Below are positions 1-7,024 of a stretch of 15,782 nt of DNA, one piece after another. The translations under genes were made by a program, and so were the position numbers. The DNA is from an uncultured Verrucomicrobiota bacterium (lineage in GTDB: Bacteria > Verrucomicrobiota > Verrucomicrobiia > Limisphaerales > UBA9464): contig CAIPFS010000195.1 of the NCBI GenBank assembly GCA_903864375.1, positions 1 to 15,782 of the forward strand. The letters run 5' to 3'. The notes under the pieces are model-generated. The model made no database searches and was not told the origin of the DNA. It was given only the letters and a program-made list of their open reading frames with translations. Every line of letters begins with the position of its first letter. Positions within the stretch are counted from its first letter, which is position 1.

Positions 1-308
1 ATCGCAATTTGATCCTCAGACAAATCCGAGAGGACCCGGACCCGCCTGAGCAGGGCCGGGCGCAATTCATCGGCGGCGGCGGTGGTGGCATCGGATTCGG
101 GGACATAAAACAGTTCACGAAGCCCGGTGACCTCACCGGCCTGCTGCCAGCGACGGGTTCGTTCGCAGAAGATCCAGGAACCGGAATGAATCCGTTCGTC
201 CCGGATCCATGCGCGCAACGAGTCAAGGGGGACCGGACCATAGATCACGTCATCCAGGGCCCAGACCCGGTATTCAGGGTGGGAAGTTTCCATAGGGGAT
301 GAGGCCAT
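1..308 (-). CDS. GYF_2-domain protein with probable cyclic-nucleotide-binding domain (3' part outside window)
   Basis: About 102 N-terminal residues are visible; the gene runs off the left edge. Residues ~10-65 (YRVWALDDVIYGPVPLDSL, then a Trp-rich stretch ending in RRWQQAGEV) resemble a GYF_2 domain, a small bacterial fold presumed to bind proteins or peptides. After a short Ala/Thr linker comes LRRVRVLSDLSEDQIA, which looks like the first helix of a cyclic-nucleotide-binding (Crp-type) domain ('L..V.LFS.LS.EQL'). The domain is cut off before any phosphate-binding cassette, so that assignment is inference. I chose the ATG at 306-308 because GGAAG lies 6 bases upstream of it. A second in-frame ATG at 291-293 has no such site. 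It is divergent from lutA, with about 100 bases between the starts. No membrane segment is visible in this part. Function unknown; possibly a sensory or scaffold protein. Confidence 0.6.
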   Translation of the reverse strand, partial: MASSPMETSHPEYRVWALDDVIYGPVPLDSLRAWIRDERIHSGSWIFCERTRRWQQAGEVTGLRELFYVPESDATTAAADELRPALLRRVRVLSDLSEDQIA

Positions 309-410
309 GGGACGCTTCCAGAATGAAAAGCCAAGCAAAAAGGCGGATGGAACCGGGCATTTTTGGCGATTGGCGTCCGACGCGATTTCGGGCAATCTTT
401 CGACGAATCG
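309..410. promoter_or_regulatory. Divergent intergenic region upstream of the lutA operon
   Basis: These 102 bases separate two divergent start codons and must hold the promoters for the GYF_2 gene and probably the lut-rha operon. Two short odd palindromes are visible: GCGTCCGACGC at 373-383 and TTCGACGAA at 399-407, close to the lutA start. They could be operator half-sites for a rhamnose or lactate regulator, but both are short enough to occur by chance in GC-rich DNA. I see no clear sigma-70 type -35/-10 pair. The lutA start has no purine-rich Shine-Dalgarno site just upstream. Confidence 0.3.
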
Positions 411-1127
411 ATGACCGTCACGTTGTTCATCCCCTGCTTTATCGACGCCCTTTACCCGCGGGTCGGCATCAGCATGGTTCAATTGCTCGAACAGCTCGGT
501 CACCGCGTCGAGTGCCCCGACGATATCGCCTGCTGCGGGCAGCCCGCCTTTAATTCGGGCTGCTGGCCGGAGGCCCGGGCGGTGGCGGATCCCGTGCTGA
601 CCCGGCTGCGATCGTCCGAGGTCGTGGTGGTGGCTTCGGGATCCTGCGGTGCGATGCTGAAAAAGTTTTACACCGACCTGTTTGCGGGCACGGGGCGGGA
701 GGACGAAGCCGCGACCCTGTCGGGCAAGGTCTGGGAGTTCTCGGATTTTCTGGTCCGGTGCCTGGGAGTGACCGATTTGGGAGCCCGTTTTCCGGCCCGG
801 GTGACCTTTCATGATGGGTGTCACGGACTCCGCGAACTGGGCATCAAGACATCGCCACGGCGGTTGCTGGAGCGGGTGCAGGGGCTTGAATTGATCGAGA
901 TGACCGACACTGAGACCTGCTGCGGCTTTGGGGGCACCTTTTCAGCCAAGTACCCCATGATTTCGACAGCCATGGGTGAGGTCAAATGTGCGGCAGCCCA
1001 GGCGACCGGTGCGGACTATATCGTTTCCAACGATTCCAGCTGCCTGATGCACCTGCAGGGTCTGCTCACCGTCCGGAAGCAACCGGTCAAAACCATCCAT
1101 CTGGCCGAAATCCTGGCTTCCCGATAA
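411..1127 (+). CDS. lutA: LutA: L-lactate utilisation Fe-S oxidoreductase subunit
   Basis: A 238-residue protein of the LutA/YkgE family, part of the LutABC complex that oxidises L-lactate to pyruvate in the cytoplasm. It has two cysteine-rich CCG domains. The first contains C9 (IPCF), CCGQP at 41-45 and C79 (GSCG). The second contains C137 (DGCHG), CCGFGG at 170-175 and C211 (SSC). In this family, which is related to heterodisulfide-reductase subunit B and GlpC, such sets hold Fe-S clusters. The length matches the family (~240 residues). I start at the ATG at 411 because translation there begins MTVTLFIPCF, the usual N-terminus; an in-frame TTG at 363 would add 16 residues without family character. 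lutB follows after 6 bases. No Shine-Dalgarno site is evident. Confidence 0.93.
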   Translation: MTVTLFIPCFIDALYPRVGISMVQLLEQLGHRVECPDDIACCGQPAFNSGCWPEARAVADPVLTRLRSSEVVVVASGSCGAMLKKFYTDLFAGTGREDEAATLSGKVWEFSDFLVRCLGVTDLGARFPARVTFHDGCHGLRELGIKTSPRRLLERVQGLELIEMTDTETCCGFGGTFSAKYPMISTAMGEVKCAAAQATGADYIVSNDSSCLMHLQGLLTVRKQPVKTIHLAEILASR

Positions 1128-1133
1128 CTCCCA

Positions 1134-2525
1134 ATGACCGCCGCCCATCAATTTCTGGAACAGGCCCGCCGGATCACGCGGGATCTGCGACACCGGGGCC
1201 TCATCCAGACGGCGCTGCGCAAGTACGAGGTCAAACGGGACGAAAAGAAGCTGGCCTTTCCGGATTGGGAGTCGGCCCGGCAGGCGGCAGCCGAGGTGAA
1301 ATGGGATGCGATCAACCATCTGGACAGCTATCTGGAGGAATTCGTGGCCCGGCTGGAAGCGCGCGGGACCCGGGTCCATTGGGCGTCCACCGCTGCCGAG
1401 GCCAGGGATGCGATCCTGGGGGTGGTGCGGGATCGAAAGGCCAAATCGATCATCAAGTCGAAGGCGATGACCGCCGAGGAAATCCACCTCAACGATGCCC
1501 TCGAAAAGGAAGGGTACGAGGTGGTGGAATCCGACCTGGGCGAATACATCGTTCAGCTGCGGCACGAACCGCCCTATCACATCGTTTTCCCGGCCATGCA
1601 CCTGACGCGGGACGAGATCAGCGACCTGTTTCATCGGGAACTGGGGAGTGCCCAGACTCGGGAACCGGAGGAGCTGACCATGATTGCCCGGCGGGTCCTG
1701 CGTCAGAAATACATCACGGCGGATGTGGGCATCACCGGTGCCAATTTCGCTGTCGCCGAGACCGGAATGATCTCCATCACCGAAAACGAGGGCAATGCGC
1801 GACTGACCGCGGCCCTGCCCCGGACGATGATCACTCTGTTGGGCATCGAAAAGGTGATTCCGGCCCTGGAAGACCTGGCCCTTTTTCTCCCCATGCTGGC
1901 GACAGCGGGTGCGGGACAGACATTGACCGGGTACAACACCATGTACAGCGGGCCCCGGCAACCGGGCGAGGCCGATGGACCGGAAGAGTGGCATGTCGTC
2001 CTGTTGGACAACCGCCGGACCGAACTACTGGCCGATCCGGAGCAGCGGGATGCGCTGCACTGCATTCGCTGCGGGGCATGTCTGAATGTCTGTCCCATCT
2101 TTCGAAACGTCGGAGGCCACACCTATGGCACCGCCTATTCGGGGCCGATCGGCAGCGTCATCACCCCACACCTCCGGGGACTCAAGGACTGGAAACACCT
2201 CTCCGGTGCCTCCTCCCTGTGCGGGGCCTGTACCGAGGCCTGTCCGGTCAAGATTGATTTGCACCATCACCTGCTCCAAAACCGCCGCAATGCCGTGGTG
2301 GAGGATGCCCCGGTGCTGGAGCGCCTGGCCTATCGGCTGTTTGCCGTCGTGGCGAACCACCCCACCCTGTGGCAGTTCGCCAAGGAATTGGGACGAACCT
2401 TCCAGCCGTTTCATCGCTGGATCCTGCGGACAAAACTGGACCCGGCGAAGGCATGGACGGCGACCCGTGACGTCCCCCCCATGGCAGAGATGAGTTTCAA
2501 GGAATGGTGGAGGACCCGGCAATGA
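1134..2525 (+). CDS. lutB: LutB: L-lactate utilisation iron-sulfur / LUD-domain subunit
   Basis: A 463-residue protein matching LutB (YkgF family), close to the ~470-480 residues usual for the family. The N-terminal two thirds is a LUD domain (about residues 60-290), with typical text such as KSKAMTAEEIHLNDALE and GITGANFAVAETGMI. A dicluster ferredoxin segment follows: C310-x2-C313-x2-C316-x3-C320-P, then C363-x2-C366-x3-C370-P. These should ligate [4Fe-4S] clusters that carry electrons from lactate oxidation. It lies 6 bases after lutA, and its stop codon overlaps the lutC start (ATGA at 2522-2525), so translation of lutC is probably coupled. I see no Shine-Dalgarno motif before the ATG at 1134. 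The soluble, cytoplasmic location is inferred from the absence of signal or membrane segments. Confidence 0.94.
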   Translation: MTAAHQFLEQARRITRDLRHRGLIQTALRKYEVKRDEKKLAFPDWESARQAAAEVKWDAINHLDSYLEEFVARLEARGTRVHWASTAAEARDAILGVVRDRKAKSIIKSKAMTAEEIHLNDALEKEGYEVVESDLGEYIVQLRHEPPYHIVFPAMHLTRDEISDLFHRELGSAQTREPEELTMIARRVLRQKYITADVGITGANFAVAETGMISITENEGNARLTAALPRTMITLLGIEKVIPALEDLALFLPMLATAGAGQTLTGYNTMYSGPRQPGEADGPEEWHVVLLDNRRTELLADPEQRDALHCIRCGACLNVCPIFRNVGGHTYGTAYSGPIGSVITPHLRGLKDWKHLSGASSLCGACTEACPVKIDLHHHLLQNRRNAVVEDAPVLERLAYRLFAVVANHPTLWQFAKELGRTFQPFHRWILRTKLDPAKAWTATRDVPPMAEMSFKEWWRTRQ

Positions 2526-3280
2526 GTGCCCGCGAAGATATCCTCGGTCGCATCCGGGAAGCCCTGCGCAAACCGGCCCCGTTTCCCGGCCACGGTCATG
2601 CTCCCACCGCCGCGACGACGCACTCCCCAGCGCCCCCGCCTGCGGGAGCCCGGAGCAACCTTCACGGATCACCGGTGATTCCCCTGCGTCCGTCGGTGGC
2701 CGCCCGCCCGTGGCTTCCGCCAGGCGGTGTGACCCCGGCCGAACAATGGGATCGATTCCGGACGGCCTCAACCGAGCTCAAGACGGCGGTGGAGGAATTT
2801 GACTCCGCTGAAGCCGCCCATGCGCGTCTGCGTGAGCTGGCAGGGGAACAGGGATGGTCCGGGATCGCCTCCCACCGGGCACCGCTGACCGATGCCGCCC
2901 TCTCCGCTCTTTCGGCCCTCCAACTGCCCACGCTCCTGACTGACGGTGGGTATCCGGTCAACGACATGGAAAAGTGCTCCGTCGGGATCACCGAGTGTGA
3001 CGCCCTCGTGGCCCAGACCGGGAGCATTCTGGTGACCAGCCGCAGCACCGGCGGGCGGGCCCTCAGCGTTCTGCCACCTCATCACCTTGTTCTCGCCCGC
3101 CGGGCTCAACTGGTTCCCGATTTGGGAACCGCCCTGGAGCAGGCCAAAGCCCGGTATGCGCCCCACTGGCCCAGCATGATTTCCTTCATCACCGGCCCCA
3201 GCCGGACGGGCGACATCGAACGCATCCTTGTGCTTGGCGCGCATGGCCCCAAGCAACTCACGGTATTTCTTCTGCCCTAG
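2522..3280 (+). CDS. lutC: LutC: L-lactate utilisation LUD-domain subunit
   Basis: A 252-residue LutC (YkgG family) protein, the third subunit of the L-lactate oxidation complex. The C-terminal LUD domain is clear: GITECD at 155-160, AQTGSI at 164-169, SFITGPSRTGDIE at 221-233 and AHGPKQL at 240-246. The N-terminus (SAREDILGRIREAL) is also typical. Between them, residues ~20-70 are unusually rich in Pro, Ala and His and look like a flexible insert. The start is the ATG at 2522, overlapping the lutB stop as ATGA, with GGAGG 8 bases upstream. This is the only strong Shine-Dalgarno site in the operon. An in-frame GTG or ATG slightly upstream is less likely. A 20-base pyrimidine-rich gap leads to rhaEW. 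Confidence 0.92.
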   Translation: MSAREDILGRIREALRKPAPFPGHGHAPTAATTHSPAPPPAGARSNLHGSPVIPLRPSVAARPWLPPGGVTPAEQWDRFRTASTELKTAVEEFDSAEAAHARLRELAGEQGWSGIASHRAPLTDAALSALSALQLPTLLTDGGYPVNDMEKCSVGITECDALVAQTGSILVTSRSTGGRALSVLPPHHLVLARRAQLVPDLGTALEQAKARYAPHWPSMISFITGPSRTGDIERILVLGAHGPKQLTVFLLP

Positions 3281-3300
3281 ACCCTTTCTTTTTTCCAACT

Positions 3301-5535
3301 ATGTCCACTCCGACCTACCAGCATGTCCAGAACCTGTGGAAAGACGAGGCCGCCGCGGCTCTCGATCCCGTGGCCCGCCTGATCTATCGCTCCAACCAGC
3401 TCGGCACCGATCAGCGCATCACCAACACGGGTGGGGGAAACACGTCCTCCAAGATTGAGGAAACGGACCCACTGACCGGCAAAACCGTCACCGTCCTGTG
3501 GGTCAAGGGCTCCGGCGGCGATCTCCGGACCAGTCTTCGCGAAAATTTTTCGTCCCTGTATCAATCCCGTCTGCTGGAATTGCAGGAGGTCTATCTGGCC
3601 CGGCCAGACAAGGGCCTGAAGTCGGCGGCGGAAGACGACATGGTGTCGATGCTTCCCCACTGCACCTTCAACCTAAATCCGCGGGCAGCCTCCATCGACA
3701 CCCCGCTTCATAGCTTCATTCCGTCACGTCACGTCGACCACATGCATCCGAATGCGATCATCTCGATCGCTGCGTCGGAACGTTGCGCCGAACTGACCCG
3801 GGAATTGTTTGGCGGGCAGATGGCCTATGTTCCCTGGATGCGGCCCGGTTTTGAGCTGGGCCTCGCGATGCAGGCCATTGTCCGCAAGCAACCGGAGGTG
3901 ACCGCCATCATGATGGGGCAGCACGGCTTCATTTCCTGGCATGATGACGACGCGGCCTGCTATCACCGGACCCTGGGGTACATCGAACAGGCGGCGAGTC
4001 ATATCGAACAACGCTACGCGGCCAAGGGAGGGGATGCAGCGGCCTTTGGGGGACCGATCCATGCGGCGCTGCCCGAGGCGCACCGCCGCTTTGTCCTGAG
4101 CCGCCTCCTGCCCTGGCTGCGCGGTCAATTGAGCGGCCAGAAGCGGCAGATTGCCACGGTTCAGGACGACGAAAAAATCCTGCGCTTCGTCAATTCGCAC
4201 GATGCCGCACGGCTCTCTGAGCTGGGAACGTCCTGTCCCGATCACTTCCTGCGCACCAAGATCAAGCCGATCTACCTGCCGTTGGCCGCCGGTGAATTGC
4301 CCGGAGCGAACGCGACCGAAGCCGAACTGCTGGCCCTGGTCGACCGGCTCAAGAAACGTCTCACGGATGGCATTGCCGCCTACCGCGTGGACTACGCGGA
4401 TTATTATCAACGCTGCAAACGCCCTAATTCACCGGCGATGCGCGACCCGAGCCCGACGGTAATCCTGCTGCCCGGACTGGGCATGGTGGCCTGGGGCAAG
4501 GACAAATCCGAATCCCGGGTCACGGCGGAGTTTTACAACTGCGCCGTCGAGGTGATGCGCGGGGCCGAAGCCATCGACCGGTATATCGCCCTGCCGCAGC
4601 AGGAGGCGTTCGACATTGAGTACTGGCTGTTGGAGGAAGCCAAGCTGAAGCGCATGCCGGCGGAGAAGGAACTGGCGCGCCAGGTCATCGTGGTCATCGG
4701 TGCCGGCAGCGGCATCGGACGGGAAGTGGCGCACCGCCTCATCAAGGAGGGGGCCCACATCGTGTGCGTGGATGTGAAAGCGGAGGCGGCGGAAGCCACC
4801 GCCCGGGAACTGACCGCCAAATATGGGGCGGGCATCGGCGTCGCCGGCAGCGGTATTTCCAACTGCGGCGTCGCCGTCGGCCTGGCCTGCGACATCACCC
4901 AGCGGGCCAGCATCCGCGCCCTGCTGGATCAGGTCGCCCTCGCCTACGGCGGCTTTGATAGCATTGTGGTGACGGCAGGCGTCTTCTGGCCCAGCGACAC
5001 CAGCGGCCATATCCCCGATGACAAATGGGAATTCACCTTCCGGGTCAATGTGGTGGGCTCCTACCTCGTGGGAGACGAAGCCTTGCGCACCTGGAAGGAA
5101 CAGTGCCTGACCGGTTCGCTGGTGCTCACCACCAGTGCCAATGCCGTGGTGGCGAAGAAGGGCAGTGTCGCCTACGACTGCTCCAAAGCCGCCGCCAATC
5201 ATCTGGTCCGCGAACTGGCCATGGAACTTTCACCATTGGTTCGAGTGAATGGAGTGGCTCCGGCAACCGTGGTTCAGGGCAGCGCCATGTTCCCCCGCGA
5301 CCGGGTCATTGGGTCCCTGGCCAAATACAACATTCCGTACAGCGAGACGGAGGAAGACGATATTCTGCGGAGCAAGCTGGCCCGGTTCTACGCCGATCGG
5401 ACCCTGACCAAGGCCCCCATCACCCCGGCGGACCAGGCCGAGGCCTTCTTCCTGCTGGTCAGCCAGCGATTGAGCAAGACCACCGGTCAGGTGCTCACCG
5501 TCGACGGCGGACTGCACGAAGCATTCCTGAGATAG
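3301..5535 (+). CDS. rhaEW: RhaEW: bifunctional L-rhamnulose-1-phosphate aldolase / lactaldehyde dehydrogenase (SDR)
   Basis: A 744-residue fusion of the RhaEW/YuxG type (also annotated RhaD aldolase-ADH). The N-terminal class II aldolase domain (~1-430) has NTGGGNTSSK at 42-51, the phosphate-binding loop, and a metal-binding cluster in the segment SRHVDHMHP (H144, H147, H149), with H208 in GQHGF. It should cleave L-rhamnulose-1-phosphate to DHAP and L-lactaldehyde. The C-terminal short-chain dehydrogenase domain (~460-744) has the NAD loop GAGSGIG at 467-473 and the catalytic set S612, Y625 and K629 (YDCSK). It carries VTAG at 557-560 where many family members have NNAG. Known RhaEW enzymes oxidise lactaldehyde to lactate, and the lutABC genes directly upstream fit that product. 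The start lacks a Shine-Dalgarno site, since the 20 bases before it are almost all pyrimidines. It ends 3 bases from the convergent cytochrome gene, with no clear terminator. Confidence 0.92.
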   Translation: MSTPTYQHVQNLWKDEAAAALDPVARLIYRSNQLGTDQRITNTGGGNTSSKIEETDPLTGKTVTVLWVKGSGGDLRTSLRENFSSLYQSRLLELQEVYLARPDKGLKSAAEDDMVSMLPHCTFNLNPRAASIDTPLHSFIPSRHVDHMHPNAIISIAASERCAELTRELFGGQMAYVPWMRPGFELGLAMQAIVRKQPEVTAIMMGQHGFISWHDDDAACYHRTLGYIEQAASHIEQRYAAKGGDAAAFGGPIHAALPEAHRRFVLSRLLPWLRGQLSGQKRQIATVQDDEKILRFVNSHDAARLSELGTSCPDHFLRTKIKPIYLPLAAGELPGANATEAELLALVDRLKKRLTDGIAAYRVDYADYYQRCKRPNSPAMRDPSPTVILLPGLGMVAWGKDKSESRVTAEFYNCAVEVMRGAEAIDRYIALPQQEAFDIEYWLLEEAKLKRMPAEKELARQVIVVIGAGSGIGREVAHRLIKEGAHIVCVDVKAEAAEATARELTAKYGAGIGVAGSGISNCGVAVGLACDITQRASIRALLDQVALAYGGFDSIVVTAGVFWPSDTSGHIPDDKWEFTFRVNVVGSYLVGDEALRTWKEQCLTGSLVLTTSANAVVAKKGSVAYDCSKAAANHLVRELAMELSPLVRVNGVAPATVVQGSAMFPRDRVIGSLAKYNIPYSETEEDDILRSKLARFYADRTLTKAPITPADQAEAFFLLVSQRLSKTTGQVLTVDGGLHEAFLR

Positions 5536-5538
5536 CCC

Positions 5539-6480
5539 TTACTTTTTTGAGTCCAGCCAGGCCTTGAGTTCGGCAATTTCCTCGGGCTTCAAGGCCCGGT
5601 TGGGAGGCATGTAGCCGAAGTCCACCAGGATGCGGATGGGATGGGCCTGAACCTGGAACAGGGGCCCGCGGTCGCCGTTTTCCTTGTGACAGCGCGAACA
5701 GAAGCGAAGGGCCATCGGGGCGCCATAGTCCGGCGGGTGCTCGTGATCGGGAAAATGCATCCGTGACCGCGGCTGATCGGCAATAAACTGGCTCAACGCC
5801 GCCGCCAGAGGGGGGTCGCTCAGAAGGTCCGCCCGGACCGGATGGATGGCCAGGGGCCCGGAGGAATGACACTTATAACAGCTGATGCCTTCGAATTTGA
5901 TTCGTGCCTCCTGAATTTCGGCGAAGTAATCCAGGGGCGGATCCAGGGTCAAATCCTGAACGATGGAGAAGTAGCCCCAATCCTTTTCCCGGGATGTTCG
6001 TTGCACCAGAAGGAAGACCCGGACGGTGGCGTTTGAGAAGGCAGCGATGTGATTGAACATCGGACGGCGGTTGACATCCTCCTGGGTGCTGATCAACCCG
6101 ACATCTGAAATCGGGACCGATTGACCGTCGTCGAACAACCGCTTGACCTGCCGCATGTAGCCGACGACTTCCGGCTCGGTCAGCCCATGGACCCCGGACC
6201 GGGCGTGGGGTGGAAGGGAGGTGATCGGGTTGGTCCAGGACTTGTGAATCCGGTGGGCGCCCACCGTGGCGCAGACCGCCTCAAAATCCTCCCGACTGAA
6301 CCAGGAGAGGTCGAGGGGCGGTTCCAACAGCAGTCCGGTCCCCGTCGACACGGCGGGGGCGATCAGCGGCGGGGGTTCGGCGGCAATAACAGGGGTCAAG
6401 CCACTGAGGAGCCACCCCAGCAGGTAGAACCATCGGAGAAGGTGAAAGCCGGGACGAGCGGCCGGGCTCAGGCTTTTCAT
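5539..6480 (-). CDS. Exported protein with two CxxCH haem-binding sites
   Basis: A 313-residue protein. A signal peptide is visible: an Arg-containing N-terminus, the hydrophobic stretch FHLLRWFYLLGWLLSGLTP, and probable cleavage after VIAA near residue 34. Two c-type haem attachment motifs occur in the C-terminal half: CYKCH at 201-205 and CSRCH at 261-265. The tail FGYMPPNRALKPEEIAELK (289-307) is like the end of a class I cytochrome c, with M291 a possible axial ligand. Residues ~55-190 match no family I can name. A periplasmic electron-transfer or sensor role is plausible; the partner is unknown. The ATG at 6478-6480 has GGAGG 8 bases upstream, inside the 21-base gap after the lipoprotein gene, so the two genes are probably co-transcribed. 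It converges with rhaEW. Confidence 0.8.
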   Translation of the reverse strand: MKSLSPAARPGFHLLRWFYLLGWLLSGLTPVIAAEPPPLIAPAVSTGTGLLLEPPLDLSWFSREDFEAVCATVGAHRIHKSWTNPITSLPPHARSGVHGLTEPEVVGYMRQVKRLFDDGQSVPISDVGLISTQEDVNRRPMFNHIAAFSNATVRVFLLVQRTSREKDWGYFSIVQDLTLDPPLDYFAEIQEARIKFEGISCYKCHSSGPLAIHPVRADLLSDPPLAAALSQFIADQPRSRMHFPDHEHPPDYGAPMALRFCSRCHKENGDRGPLFQVQAHPIRILVDFGYMPPNRALKPEEIAELKAWLDSKK

Positions 6481-6501
6481 GGATTCAACCTCCGGTTGGA
6501 T

Positions 6502-7020
6502 TCAGCGCAAGGGATCCGGGGCGGAGGCAGGGGCCAGGGCATGCGAGTCGACGGTGCCGCTGCGGGTGGCCGAGATCCTTCGAGAATGTCCGTTGACCCG
6601 GGCATAGATGGTGCTTTCCAGACGGTATTCGGCACGGTGCTCCTCGTAGATTTTGAACAGGGAACCCGCCATCCGGAACGTGCTGAGGTAGACCGTGACA
6701 TGCTGGGTGGTGGTTCCCAGGCGCGGCACCTCCACCGTCTGGTTATTGAGGCCCTGCCCCACGTAAATCCCATTCAAATAAATGCGATGGCGACCGCCCT
6801 CGACCGACAGGGAGTCGGGTGAACCATTTTGCAGACGGATTTCGCAATCCAAAGCCGATTCCCCGACACCACCACCGGCGGCCGGCTTGACATTGACGAG
6901 GGTGACTTCGAGGGCGCTGTCATCGGCGTGATGGGCGCAGCCTGAGAGAAAGACGACGCTTACCAAGGCAAGATAGAGTTGGAAGTGCCTGAACACTCGG
7001 GAAACGTATTTCGTCCACAA
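6502..7020 (-). CDS. Putative lipoprotein, LEA14/WHy-like domain
   Basis: A 172-residue protein with a lipoprotein signal. The hydrophobic run FQLYLALVSVVFLSG ends in the lipobox LSGC, so C28 should be lipidated. The mature part reads like an LEA type-2 / WHy domain: LEVTLVNVKP, then a beta-rich pattern with DCEIRLQNGSPDSLSVEGG and IYLNGIYVGQG. That single beta-sandwich fold is often found in small exported proteins of Gram-negative bacteria, with roles not well defined. The start is uncertain. The longest form uses TTG at 7018-7020, while a GTG at 6994-6996 would give a shorter 20-residue signal. Neither has a good Shine-Dalgarno site; AGGAAG lies 14 bases before the TTG. It precedes the two-haem protein gene by 21 bases. 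Confidence 0.65.
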   Translation of the reverse strand: MWTKYVSRVFRHFQLYLALVSVVFLSGCAHHADDSALEVTLVNVKPAAGGGVGESALDCEIRLQNGSPDSLSVEGGRHRIYLNGIYVGQGLNNQTVEVPRLGTTTQHVTVYLSTFRMAGSLFKIYEEHRAEYRLESTIYARVNGHSRRISATRSGTVDSHALAPASAPDPLR

Positions 7021-7024
7021 TCCG

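Noticed and set aside
9..302. A 97-codon plus-strand frame at the left edge
   Set aside because: The minus-strand frame over the same bases gives a GYF_2-like domain and has a good ribosome site; the plus frame is Gly/Pro-rich without either.
942..1994. A 350-codon minus-strand frame opposite lutA and lutB
   Set aside because: It is antisense to well-supported genes and spans their junction, as expected for a composition artefact.
986..2257. A 423-codon plus-strand frame overlapping lutA and lutB
   Set aside because: It is out of frame with two unmistakable Lut genes, and its translation is Gly/Arg/Pro-rich with no domain signs.
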